DNA of 64,000 bases from Anaerolineae bacterium. GTDB lineage: Bacteria > Chloroflexota > Anaerolineae > Aggregatilineales > Aggregatilineaceae. Shown one piece after another: positions 16,726 to 25,008 of the stretch (position 1 is the stretch's first letter; every line of letters begins with the position of its first letter). The position numbers were made by a program, and so were the translations under genes. The stretch covers positions 813,073-877,072 of the forward strand of contig JAOSJP010000001.1 in NCBI GenBank assembly GCA_027494015.1, read 5' to 3'. The notes under the pieces are model-generated. The model saw nothing but the letters and a program-made list of their open reading frames with translations, did not search any database and had not been told where the DNA came from.

Positions 16726-17883
16726 TTATACCAGACTCTCGACCAGGCGCGAAAACTGCGCCGCGTAGCCCGCCGCCGTGTAGCGTTCCAGCACGCGCGC
16801 CCGCCCCGCCGCGCCCATGCGCGCGCGCAGCGCCGGGTCGCGCAGCAGCGCCACCACGCGCCCGGCCAGGGCGTCGGGCGCGTCCGGCGGGACGAGGAAG
16901 CCCGTCTCGCTGTCCACCACCGTCTCGGCGGGGCCGCCGTTGTCCATGCTGACCACCGGGCGGCTCATGGCCATGCTCTCCAGGTGCACCATCCCCAACG
17001 ACTCGAAGCGCGACGGGCAGACGATCACATCCGAGGCGGCGACGACCTGGCGCGCGTCGTCCCAGAAGCCGAGATAGGTCAGGCGCTCGCGCAGGATCGG
17101 GTCGGCCTTTGCCGCGTCGAGGACAGATCGCTTGTAGGCTTCGTCCTTGCCCACGCCGAAGACGTTCTCACCCGCCACGACGAAGCGCACTTCCGGCACC
17201 TGCGCGGCGACGCGGCGGGCCATTGCCTGGAAGACATCATGCCCCTTGACGCGCTGAAAGCGGGCGATCATGCCCACCAGGGGAATGTCCGGCCCGATGC
17301 CCAGCCGGGCGCGCACCGGCAACCCGTCCACGCCGGGGTGGAAGTGATCGGGGTCTACGCCGGGCACGAGCACGGGGATGCGCTCTGCCGCCAGGAACGA
17401 TCCCGATGCGGCCAGCCAGCGGTCGCGCACCGCCTGGGTGATGGCGATGATCTGCGTCACCTGCGCCCGAAAAAAGTGGCGCTGCCAGGGCCGGGCCGGG
17501 AACCACCAGCCCATCGCGTTCCAGATGACAGGGGCGCCCGCCGCACGCGCTGCCGCCGCCGCGAAGGGCAGCGAATGGTAGTCGCTGTGGATGGCATCAA
17601 CGCCCTGCGCGCGGGCCAGGGCCGCCAGCCGCCGCGCGACCGGGAAGCGCGCCCAGATCGCGGGGACGAACCAGGCCGTCGCGCCGCGATAGGGCAGCAG
17701 GTGCACCGTCACGCCGAGGGCGCGCGCTGCTTCGGGCAGGCCCCCTTCGCGCGGGCAGACCAGATGCAGCCGCCAGCGACGGCGGTCGAGCGCGCCCATC
17801 AGGTTAAGCTGGACGCTCTCGCCGCCGCCCAGCCCGCTGTAGGCGGAGACGAAGAGCAGGTTGCGCGGGGGTGCATCGGTCAT
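16726..17883 (-). CDS. Glycosyltransferase family 4
   Basis: A 385-residue GT4 enzyme. LFVSAYSGLGGGESVQLNL at the N-terminus is the typical glycine-rich acceptor-side loop. PLVGMIARFQRVKGHDVF opens the C-terminal Rossmann domain. PSRFESLGMVHLESMAMSRP is the EX7E retaining-transferase motif that binds the nucleotide sugar. It is the upstream gene of a two-gene operon with 15500-16717. No polymerase or flippase is nearby, so the glycan product is unknown. Confidence 0.9.
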   Translation of the reverse strand: MTDAPPRNLLFVSAYSGLGGGESVQLNLMGALDRRRWRLHLVCPREGGLPEAARALGVTVHLLPYRGATAWFVPAIWARFPVARRLAALARAQGVDAIHSDYHSLPFAAAAARAAGAPVIWNAMGWWFPARPWQRHFFRAQVTQIIAITQAVRDRWLAASGSFLAAERIPVLVPGVDPDHFHPGVDGLPVRARLGIGPDIPLVGMIARFQRVKGHDVFQAMARRVAAQVPEVRFVVAGENVFGVGKDEAYKRSVLDAAKADPILRERLTYLGFWDDARQVVAASDVIVCPSRFESLGMVHLESMAMSRPVVSMDNGGPAETVVDSETGFLVPPDAPDALAGRVVALLRDPALRARMGAAGRARVLERYTAAGYAAQFSRLVESLV

Positions 17884-18063
17884 GGGCCGGGTGAGTCTCC
17901 GGGGAGCGAACGGTCAGGCGCAGCCGTATTGTAGCGCAGATTGCGCGGAGAGGTGAGGGGAAGCTGCGCGTAAAAGTACAGATCGGGGATGTTCTATGGT
18001 ACCCTATGAGCACGCCTTCATGAAGATGCGCGAGGACTAAATACTAACGGGAGCCTGGAGCTC

Positions 18064-18957
18064 ATGCATCAGCATCCGTTGGCAGAGGTGTTTGGGTTTC
18101 CAATTGACAATGGGTCGGACAGGGCCAATCGTTACCGGAAGCACAGGCTCTGTCCCTACAACAACCGGGTTCCGAACTGCACCAAAGACAAGGCCAACAG
18201 TCCTTTGGGCGTCTGTAGCATTTTTACAGGCGCGCACAGCATCGCCATTACCTGCCCCATTCGGTTTCGCCAAGACTGGCTGATAGTGGAAGAGGCAGCA
18301 GCGTTTTTCTTCCCTCCAGCCGCTAATTGGACATCTCTAGGGGAAATGCGTCTTAATGATCGGAGCGGAAGATCGGCCGGCAACGTTGACCTGGTGCTGG
18401 TTTCCTACGACGACAGAGGACGGGTGACCGATTTTGGCACGCTGGAGGTTCAGGCGGTCTATGTCTCAGGCAATATCCGCCAGCCATTTGAGTACTATAT
18501 GGAGGATCCCGCTGGGCGCTACGACCTGGACTGGACCAGCCAGCCCAATTATCCCCGACCAGATTATCTCTCCTCTTCACGAAAGAGACTCGTGCCACAA
18601 CTCATCTACAAAGGCGGTATTCTCAGGCATTGGGGCATAAAGCAGGCTGTGGCGCTGCACGCCGAGTTCTTTCGGACGCTGCCAGCGCTACCTGAGGTTG
18701 AGCCACAAGAAGCTGATATGATCTGGTTGGTTTATGATTTGGCCTACGACTCGGAACAGAAACTGTATCATTTGAGGCTGGAGCGCACCGCACACACTCT
18801 GTTCAGACCAGTTCTGGATCAGATTATGACGGCTGAGCCTGGGCCTGTGGAGGAATTCATAGGTGTTTTGCAGGAAAAGCTGGATAAGAAGCTGGAAGGC
18901 GAAGATAATCCGCCCGACGCGCCAACGTTGGCTGATCTCTTAAGGCAGGATTCATGA
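18064..18957 (+). CDS. NotI-like type II restriction endonuclease
   Basis: A 297-residue protein with the hallmark of the NotI family. Four cysteines lie in CPYNNRVPNCTK (C30, C39), GVCSI (C51) and ITCPIRF (C64), matching the iron-binding cysteine set of NotI. A PD-(D/E)XK-type active site follows: D109 in GNVDLVLV and E128-x-Q130 in GTLEVQ. It should cut double-stranded DNA at a GC-rich site that cannot be read from sequence. The start is ATG 18064 after GGAGCCTGGAG. Its stop overlaps the methylase start by ATGA, indicating translational coupling. The gene is noticeably more AT-rich than its neighbours, consistent with horizontal transfer. Confidence 0.85.
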   Translation: MHQHPLAEVFGFPIDNGSDRANRYRKHRLCPYNNRVPNCTKDKANSPLGVCSIFTGAHSIAITCPIRFRQDWLIVEEAAAFFFPPAANWTSLGEMRLNDRSGRSAGNVDLVLVSYDDRGRVTDFGTLEVQAVYVSGNIRQPFEYYMEDPAGRYDLDWTSQPNYPRPDYLSSSRKRLVPQLIYKGGILRHWGIKQAVALHAEFFRTLPALPEVEPQEADMIWLVYDLAYDSEQKLYHLRLERTAHTLFRPVLDQIMTAEPGPVEEFIGVLQEKLDKKLEGEDNPPDAPTLADLLRQDS

Positions 18958-19842
18958 GCCAACTACACCTCCCAGGATTGGCGCCGCTGCCGGCTGAGCA
19001 TGTCGTGAATGTGGCGTCAGTCAAGCATCGTAGCCCTTTCAGGTATCCAGGCGGCAAAACCTGGCTGGTGCCGCGTGTCTACCAATGGCTGGACAGCCTT
19101 CCTCACAGGCCAGCGTGTTTGGTCGAGCCTTTTGCTGGCGGTGCCATTGTAGGACTCACAGTGGCCGCCGAGCGCCTCGGCCAATCATGTGATCCTGGTG
19201 GAGATTGATGACCAGGTCGCGGCGGTGTGGGAGACGATCATCAATCGCGGCGAAGGTTTGTGGCTCGCCGAGCAAATTGCAGACTTCAAGCTAACCGCCG
19301 AGAACGTGGGGGGGTTCCTGCGCCGAGACAATCTGACGCCGCAAGAGCGCGCCCTGCAAACCATCGTCAGAAACCGGGTGAACAGAGGCGGGATTCTGGC
19401 TGAGGGCGCAGGCAAGCTCAAGTTCGGCGAAAATGGCAGAGGCATTCGCTCGCGCTGGTACCCGGCGACATTGCGGAAGCGGATCATCGCTATTGACGCG
19501 ATCCGTGACCGTCTCAGCTTCGTACACGGCGATGGCCTGGAAGTCATGCGCCAGTACGGTGGCAATAGCGAGGCAGTCTTCTTCATTGATCCTCCCTACA
19601 CAGCTTCCGAGAAGAAACCAGGGAGCCGCCTCTACACCCACTGGCAGATAGACCATGCGGAGCTATTCCAGCTTGCCGCGAGGCTGACAGGGGATTTCCT
19701 GATGACCTACGATAACGTGCCCGAAGTCAAGGCGCTGGCCGATCAACACGGCTTCGATTCAGAAGCTGTGGCGATGAAGACCACGCATCACGCCCAGCTA
19801 ACCGAGTTGCTCATTGGCCGCGACCTCAGCTGGCTCCGCTAG
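18954..19842 (+). pseudogene. D12-class (Dam-like) adenine-N6 DNA methyltransferase, single frameshift
   Basis: The cognate methylase of the NotI-like enzyme. The first frame carries FRYPGGK (residues 29-35, AdoMet motif I) and VEPFAGGAIVGL. It then runs into a stop after AAERLGQSCDPGGD. The expected continuation ANHVILVEIDDQVAAVW is in the +1 frame, followed by the catalytic DPPY motif (FFIDPPYTASEKK) and a normal C-terminus at 19842. Removing one G of the GG at 19179-19180 joins the two parts into a 295-residue protein. Either the gene is broken, or this is a sequence error; an intact endonuclease beside a dead methylase would normally be lethal. Confidence 0.85.
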
Positions 19843-19896
19843 GTTCTGTACTTCGTTCCCCTCACAACACGCAACCGCGCCGCCCGAACTCCCTCA

Positions 19897-19934
19897 TTGG
19901 TCCTAATTGGCCCTGTACGCGGCCCTATGGTCCT
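19897..19934 (+). promoter_or_regulatory. Direct-repeat operator upstream of the MocR gene
   Basis: Four copies of an NNGGYCCT word lie in tandem: TTGGTCCT at 19897, TTGGCCCT at 19907, GCGGCCCT at 19919 and ATGGTCCT at 19927. The outer pair is exactly 30 bp apart (about three helical turns). The array ends 15 bases before the MocR start codon. Direct repeats of this kind are usual autoregulatory sites of MocR-type regulators. Confidence 0.65.
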
Positions 19935-19948
19935 GTTACGATCAGAGC

Positions 19949-21436
19949 ATGGGAACCCGTTTGCCTGACGTGACGCTTGTCAAAGACTCGCTGGAGCCGA
20001 TCTACCAGCAGATCGCGCGCCATTTTCGGGCGCAGATCGAAAGCGGGCGTCTGGCCCCCGGCGACCGCCTGCCGCCATCGCGCGACCTGGCCCGCCAGCT
20101 TGGCATCGGGCGGATCAGCGTGGTCAGCGCCTACGCCCAGTTGCAGGAGGAGGGGGTGATCGCGGCACATGCCGGGCGCGGCACCTACGTCAGCGGGGCG
20201 CGTGCGCCCGTACGCAGTCTGGACAGCGCACCCCACCACTTCCCTGGCGCGCCGGACATCTCCATGCGCGAGATCACGCGGCTGGCCGAGCGGCCCGGCG
20301 TGATCGCCTTCAGCGGCGGCGCGCCGCCGGAGGAATTCCTCCCCGTCGAGGCGCTGCGCCATGCGCTGAACCTGGTGCTGGATCGCGACGGCGCGGCGGC
20401 GGTCGCCTATGAGGAAGCGGACGGCTACCCGCCCCTGCGCGCGGGGGTGACCGAGTACGTGTCGTCGCTGGGCATCACCTGCCAGCCCGATGACGTGCTG
20501 ATCACCGGCGGGACGCAGCAGGCGCTCGATCTGGTCGTGCAGACGGTGCTCGGCGAAGGTGACGCGCTGATCACGGCCAACCCGACCTACCTGGGCTTGC
20601 TGGACATCGCGCACGTGCGGCGCGTGCGCTCCATCGGCGTGCCGGTGGACAGCGACGGGATGCGCATCGAAGCAGTGGAGGCTGCGCTACGCGAGCACCG
20701 CCCCGGCCTGATCTACGCCGCGCCGACCTTTCACAATCCGACGGGCGCGGTGATGCCCCTGCACCGGCGGCGACAGCTTCTGGCGCTGGCCGCGCAGCAC
20801 AACATCCCCGTGCTGGAGGATGCGGTCTATCACGAGATGGATTACCGCGGGACGCCGCCGCCGCCGCTCAAGGCGCTCGACGAGGGCGGCCTGGTGCTGC
20901 ACGCCAGCGGCTTCTCGAAGATTCTGCTGCCGGGCACGCGCATCGGCTATGTGATCGCCAGCGGGCCGCTGCGCGAGCGGCTGGCCCGCGTCAAGCAGGC
21001 GGCGGACATCTGCACGCCCGGCCTCAACCAGCGCGCGATCCACGTCTTCCTGGCCAATGGGGCGCTGGTGGGGCATCTCAACCGCGTGCGGCAGGAGCTG
21101 CGCGAGCGCTGCGCGGCGGCGTGCGCGGCGGCGAGCCGCCACCTGCCGCCCGGATCGCAGTGGGCCGAGCCGCACGGGGGCCTGTACCTGTGGGCGCGCC
21201 TGCCCGACGATGGGCCGACCGCCGCCGAGCTATACGTCACTGCCATCCAGCACGGGGTGGCCTACGCCATCGGCACGCTCTTCTACACCGATGGCGGCGG
21301 GGGCCGCCACATTCGCCTGAACTTCGCCGCGCACCCGCCCGCGCGCATCGAGGAGGGGTTCCGGCGGCTGGGCGCGGCCTGGGAAGCCTGGCAGCAGTCA
21401 TACGCGCCGGCCGTGCGCCGCGCGCCGATTCTCTAG
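19949..21436 (+). CDS. MocR-type GntR regulator with aminotransferase domain, possibly PdxR
   Basis: A 495-residue fusion. Residues about 10-75 are a GntR winged helix (PIYQQIARHFRAQIESGRL, then LPPSRDLARQLGIGRISVVS). After a linker comes a fold-type I aminotransferase domain with DVLITGGTQQALDLV, YAAPTFHNPTG and SGFSKILLPGTRIGY, whose Lys binds pyridoxal phosphate. These proteins sense PLP or an amino acid and control vitamin B6, GABA or transport genes. pdxS lies 1.6 kb downstream on the same strand, which favours a PdxR role, but an alpha/beta hydrolase gene sits between. The start is ATG 19949. The TAG stop lies inside the CTAG end of a MITE-like element (21433-21614). Confidence 0.88.
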   Translation: MGTRLPDVTLVKDSLEPIYQQIARHFRAQIESGRLAPGDRLPPSRDLARQLGIGRISVVSAYAQLQEEGVIAAHAGRGTYVSGARAPVRSLDSAPHHFPGAPDISMREITRLAERPGVIAFSGGAPPEEFLPVEALRHALNLVLDRDGAAAVAYEEADGYPPLRAGVTEYVSSLGITCQPDDVLITGGTQQALDLVVQTVLGEGDALITANPTYLGLLDIAHVRRVRSIGVPVDSDGMRIEAVEAALREHRPGLIYAAPTFHNPTGAVMPLHRRRQLLALAAQHNIPVLEDAVYHEMDYRGTPPPPLKALDEGGLVLHASGFSKILLPGTRIGYVIASGPLRERLARVKQAADICTPGLNQRAIHVFLANGALVGHLNRVRQELRERCAAACAAASRHLPPGSQWAEPHGGLYLWARLPDDGPTAAELYVTAIQHGVAYAIGTLFYTDGGGGRHIRLNFAAHPPARIEEGFRRLGAAWEAWQQSYAPAVRRAPIL

Positions 21437-21614
21437 AGGCTGTTATGCATTAGGCCTGTCTTTCCCCAGCGGTTTGGTAGTCTGGTTGACCTCACCCCGT
21501 CTCGGCGCTGGGCGCTCGACCCCTCTCCATGATGGAGAGGGGGAAAGGCGAGGAGGAGGAGGGGTGAGGTCAACAGACCTCTCCTTGTTGAAGGTACCAA
21601 GTTAAACGCTCTAG
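21433..21614. mobile_element. MITE-like element with CTAG ends, copy 1
   Basis: This 182-bp element has imperfect inverted termini: CTAGAGGCTGTTATGCA at the left and, complemented, CTAGAGCGTTTAACTTGGT at the right. The middle (21485-21574) is a TTGACCTCACCCC palindrome. Copy 2 (36790-37002) is its reverse complement in overall order and shares the sub-terminal GTACCAAGTT and CTTTCCCCAGCGG words. Its leftmost CTAG supplies the stop codon of the MocR gene. It encodes no protein. Confidence 0.75.
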
Positions 21615-21662
21615 GGAAGGCTTCCGAGGCTGCGCCGCACGTTACAAGAGAGGAATGGTGTC

Positions 21663-23006
21663 GTGAAAGCTCTGTTTGGCTGGCTGGTTGTGCTGCTGAT
21701 GATCCCGGTCGCGCTGCCTGCGCCTGCGTCGGCGCAGGAGGGCGTTGATCCGCTGGCGATCGCGCAGGCCGCCGTTGATCACCTGATTGCCGGAGACTAT
21801 GAGGCGGCAGCCGCCGATTTCGACGCGCAGATGATCCAGGCCGTGCCGGACGCGGCGCTGCAGCAGGTATGGGAGCAGCTCGTCCAGCAGGCCGGCCCCT
21901 TGCAGGAACAGGGCACCGCGCAGACCGCGACCCAGGGCGAGTTCACGATTGTGACGTACAGGCTCCTTTTCGAGCGCGCGGCCTTTGAAATCCAGATCAC
22001 CATCAGTGGCGCTGGGCAGGTCGCCGGGCTGTTTCTGCGGCCCGCGGCAACCGAGCCAGCTCTCCCCTGGGAGCCGCCTACCTACGCCGACCCGTCTGCG
22101 TTCGTGGAGCGCGAGATCGTCCTCAACGAGGGCAGCGAGTGGGAGCTTCCTGGCGTGCTCAGCATGCCACAGGGCGAGGGGCCGTTCCCGGCGGTGGTGC
22201 TGGTGCACGGCTCCGGCCCGAACGATCGCGACGAGACCATCGGGCCGAACAAACCGTTCGCCGATCTCGCTTATGGCCTCGCCTCGCAGGGGATCGCCGT
22301 GCTGCGCTATGACAAGCGCACGCTGGTTCACGGCACGGCCATGGTTGAAGCCGGCGATCTCACGGTGAACGACGAAACGGTGGACGACGCGCTGGCGGCG
22401 GTTGCGCTGCTGCGCCAGACAGACGGGATCGATCCGGACCGGGTGTTCGTGTTAGGACACAGCCTGGGCGGCTATCTCGCGCCGCGCATCGCCAGCCGCG
22501 ATCCAAACCTGACCGGGCTGATCATCCTGGCGGGCAGCACGCGCTCTCTGGTGGACAGCGTGCGTATGCAAAGCAGGTACCTGGCCATGCTCGACGGCGA
22601 GCTATCCGAGGCGGATGAAGCCGCGCTCGCCGAGCTTGAGACCGTGCTCCAGGCGACGGAGAACGTGCAGCCGGGCGACGATCCGGCGACGCTGCTCTTC
22701 AACACGCCGGCCTCCTACTGGCTCGACCTGAAGGAGTATGACCCGGCGGCGCTCGCCGCCGAACTGGCACTGCCGATGTTGATCCTGCAGGGCGGGCGCG
22801 ATTATCAGGTCACGCTCGACGACTTCGCCGGGTGGGAAGCGGCGCTCGGCCATCGCGACGATGTGACGCTGCGCGTCTATCCCGATTTGAACCACGGATT
22901 CTTCGTCAGCGGCGAAGGGCCTGGCGCACCGGCGGAGTACGAGCAGCCCGGTCACGTTGCCGCTGAGGTCATCGAAGACATCGCCCGCTGGATTCTGGCC
23001 CACTGA
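21663..23006 (+). CDS. Secreted alpha/beta hydrolase with N-terminal DUF3887-like domain
   Basis: A 447-residue exported hydrolase starting at GTG after AGAGAGGAATG. A signal peptide ends at ASAQEG. Residues about 27-135 form a small alpha+beta domain of the DUF3887 type. The hydrolase domain follows, with the oxyanion loop VLVHGSGPNDRDE, nucleophile in GHSLGGYLAP, acid in GGRDYQV and catalytic His in DLNHGFF. This arrangement is usual in Gram-positive and Chloroflexota extracellular esterases or peptidases of unknown substrate. It stands alone between the MITE-like element and pdxS. Confidence 0.87.
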   Translation: MKALFGWLVVLLMIPVALPAPASAQEGVDPLAIAQAAVDHLIAGDYEAAAADFDAQMIQAVPDAALQQVWEQLVQQAGPLQEQGTAQTATQGEFTIVTYRLLFERAAFEIQITISGAGQVAGLFLRPAATEPALPWEPPTYADPSAFVEREIVLNEGSEWELPGVLSMPQGEGPFPAVVLVHGSGPNDRDETIGPNKPFADLAYGLASQGIAVLRYDKRTLVHGTAMVEAGDLTVNDETVDDALAAVALLRQTDGIDPDRVFVLGHSLGGYLAPRIASRDPNLTGLIILAGSTRSLVDSVRMQSRYLAMLDGELSEADEAALAELETVLQATENVQPGDDPATLLFNTPASYWLDLKEYDPAALAAELALPMLILQGGRDYQVTLDDFAGWEAALGHRDDVTLRVYPDLNHGFFVSGEGPGAPAEYEQPGHVAAEVIEDIARWILAH

Positions 23007-23066
23007 GCCGGTATACTGTTCGCTCCTGGCGCACAGCCAGGCAATGCATCGCAAGGAGAGAGACAC

Positions 23067-23981
23067 ATGGCAGACGAGACCCCCACCTCCAACAACGGCA
23101 AGCAGAAGGGCACGGTCGCCCTCAAGCGCGGCCTGGCGCAGATGCTCAAGGGCGGCGTGATCATGGATGTGGTCACGCCAGAGCACGCGCTGATCGCCGA
23201 GGAAGCCGGCGCGGTCGCCGTCATGGCGCTGGAGCGCGTCCCGGCGGACATCCGCACCAGCGGCGGCGTCGCCCGCATGAGCGACCCCGGCCTGATCGAG
23301 CGGATCATGGCCTCGGTCAGCATCCCGGTCATGGCCAAATGCCGCATCGGGCACTTCGTCGAGGCGCAGGTGCTCGAAGCGATTGGCGTGGACTACATTG
23401 ACGAGAGCGAGGTGCTGACGCCCGCCGACGAGCAGTTCCACATCCACAAGCACGACTTCAACGTGCCCTTCGTCTGCGGCTGCCGCAACCTGGGCGAGGC
23501 GCTGCGGCGCATCGGTGAGGGCGCGGCGATGATCCGCACCAAAGGCGAGGCCGGCACCGGCGACGTGGTCGAGGCGGTGCGCCACGCCCGCGCCGTGCTC
23601 GGCGAGATTCGCCGCCTGACGACCATGCGCGAAGACGAGCTGATGACCTACGCCAAAGAGATCGGCGCGCCCTACGAGCTGGTCAAGGAGACCGCCGAGC
23701 TGGGCCGGCTGCCGGTGGTCAACTTCGCGGCGGGCGGCGTGGCAACCCCCGCCGACGCCGCGCTGATGATGCAGCTTGGCGTGGACGGCGTGTTCGTCGG
23801 CTCCGGCATCTTCAAGAGCGGCGACCCGGCCAGGCGGGCCAAGGCCATCGTCGAGGCGGTGACGCACTACACCGACCCGCAGATCATCGCCGGGGTCAGC
23901 CGCGACCTGGGCGAGCCGATGGTCGGCATCGGCGTGACGACCCTGCCGGTGGAAGAGCGCCTCGCCGGGCGCGGGTGGTAG
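23067..23981 (+). CDS. pdxS: Pyridoxal 5'-phosphate synthase lyase subunit PdxS
   Basis: A 304-residue TIM-barrel enzyme that assembles pyridoxal phosphate from ribose 5-phosphate, glyceraldehyde 3-phosphate and ammonia supplied by PdxT. Highly conserved blocks are present: [62 protein letters not shown] (with a catalytic Lys) and [17 protein letters not shown] precedes the ATG. The glutaminase partner pdxT, often the next gene, is not in the window. A strong terminator follows. The nearby MocR regulator may control it. Confidence 0.97.
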   Translation: MADETPTSNNGKQKGTVALKRGLAQMLKGGVIMDVVTPEHALIAEEAGAVAVMALERVPADIRTSGGVARMSDPGLIERIMASVSIPVMAKCRIGHFVEAQVLEAIGVDYIDESEVLTPADEQFHIHKHDFNVPFVCGCRNLGEALRRIGEGAAMIRTKGEAGTGDVVEAVRHARAVLGEIRRLTTMREDELMTYAKEIGAPYELVKETAELGRLPVVNFAAGGVATPADAALMMQLGVDGVFVGSGIFKSGDPARRAKAIVEAVTHYTDPQIIAGVSRDLGEPMVGIGVTTLPVEERLAGRGW

Positions 23982-23995
23982 GCGAGAACAGGGAA

Positions 23996-24032
23996 GGGGC
24001 ACGTTCCTCAGGGGAATGTGCCCCGTCGTTTT
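23996..24032 (+). terminator. Rho-independent terminator after pdxS
   Basis: A 12-bp stem GGGGCACGTTCC (23996-24007) pairs with GGAATGTGCCCC (24013-24024), with one G-T wobble and a five-base loop. A short T-rich tail (GTCGTTTT) follows. It sits between pdxS and the convergent small gene at 24032. Confidence 0.88.
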
Positions 24033-24250
24033 CAGTTGGCTTCAATGCCACACCAATCCTCGCGACGGAAGGAGAAATCCGGCGACACGGGACCCAGATC
24101 GGTGAGCATGGACTCGAACAGACTCAGGCGCTCTTCTTTGGGCAGTCCGTGTCGCCGAAGATTCTGGAGATAAGCCACGAGCGTGCGTTGTTCCTGCGGC
24201 GTGAGCTGCTCGGCCAGTCGGATGACCTGTTGATAGGTACCCTCGACCAT
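24032..24250 (-). CDS. Small hypothetical protein of 72 residues
   Basis: A short acidic-helical protein (MVEGTYQQVIRLAEQLTPQE onward) followed by QRTLVAYLQNL, then a linker and EDWCGIEAN. The pattern of an amphipathic helix ending in L(T/S)PxEQxxLVxYL resembles the small antitoxin-like or orphan proteins common in Cyanobacteria and Chloroflexota, but no partner toxin is adjacent. It converges on pdxS. The ribosome site is weak. Kept as likely real because its codon use fits and its frame is closed without overlap. Confidence 0.5.
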   Translation of the reverse strand: MVEGTYQQVIRLAEQLTPQEQRTLVAYLQNLRRHGLPKEERLSLFESMLTDLGPVSPDFSFRREDWCGIEAN

Positions 24251-24362
24251 ACTCTACACACTCCACAGTCTCCCTATTCTACGATATGTGAAGCCCGTCC
24301 GGTGAAAACGCTCGCGCCGGGGCGCGTGCAAAGGTTGTCAGCGCCTCGCTGGACGCGGGGCA

Positions 24363-24463
24363 TTGACCTCACCCCCGTCCGGCCCGAAACCAGACTTCCG
24401 AAATTTCCGAAAACTTCGGAAGTCTCTTTCTGCGCGCCAGCGCCGCGCGGGGGTGAGGTCAAC
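24363..24463. repeat. TTGACCTCACCCC palindrome carrying an inner ACTTCCGAA hairpin
   Basis: The outer arms TTGACCTCACCCC and GGGGTGAGGTCAA are separated by a second inverted repeat, AGACTTCCGAAATTTCCG with its complement, at 24392-24425. One palindrome family is therefore inserted inside another. This is part of the gene-free 24251-25008 region. Confidence 0.7.
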
Positions 24464-24500
24464 CGGGGCGCAGCAGCGCAGTGCCCCTACCTGACAGGTT

Positions 24501-24907
24501 GTGCACGCCGGGTCCACGAACAAGTTGTTGGGCAATTGCCAGAACGCCCCATGTGCACCAACTTAAGGTTTTTGGGCGCGCGGCACGGGCGGAACGCCCT
24601 CCCCTGGCCCCTCCCCGGCCAAGCCAGGGAGGGGGAAAACGCCCCCTCTGGCGATCAAAGTCCCCCTCTCTAGCTCGGCTGGAGAGGGGGATTGAGGGAG
24701 AGGCGTGTGCAGCCAGGCTTAAGTTGGTGCACATGGGCAATTGCCAGAACGCCCTATCCCCGGCCCTTCCCCAGCAAAGCTAGGGGAAGGGGAGAAGGTG
24801 CCTGTCAGATCGCCCCCTCTAGCTCGGCTGGAGGGAGGATTGAGGGGGAGGCGTTCACCGAGTAGTCATGGCCCCCCTGGCAACAGGTTGTTCGTGGACC
24901 CGTGCAC
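24501..24907. mobile_element. Nested MITE-like elements
   Basis: The outer element has inverted ends: GTGCACG..GGGTCCACGAACAA at 24501 and its complement TTGTTCGTGGACC..GTGCAC ending at 24907. Inside it is an inner element, 24551-24734, with perfect 17-bp inverted ends ATGTGCACCAACTTAAG. This inner element is flanked on both sides by the same 20-bp sequence GGGCAATTGCCAGAACGCCC (24530-24549 and 24735-24754). That looks like an unusually long target-site duplication. No transposase is encoded. Confidence 0.72.
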
Positions 24908-25008
24908 GCACCCTCCCGTTGCCCCCGACGGCCTTTTGTGGCACGATCAGCGCCAGATGGTGCCAGATTGTTACCTGACAGTTATTCTTGCTTCCCCAGG
25001 AGAGATTT

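Noticed and set aside
16723..17934. 403-codon plus-strand frame opposite the glycosyltransferase
   Set aside because: No motif, and the minus-strand GT4 motif set is complete.
21663..23006. Divergent PdxR target operon at this hydrolase
   Set aside because: The hydrolase is on the same strand with no operator-like repeat upstream; a link to pdxS rests on distance only.
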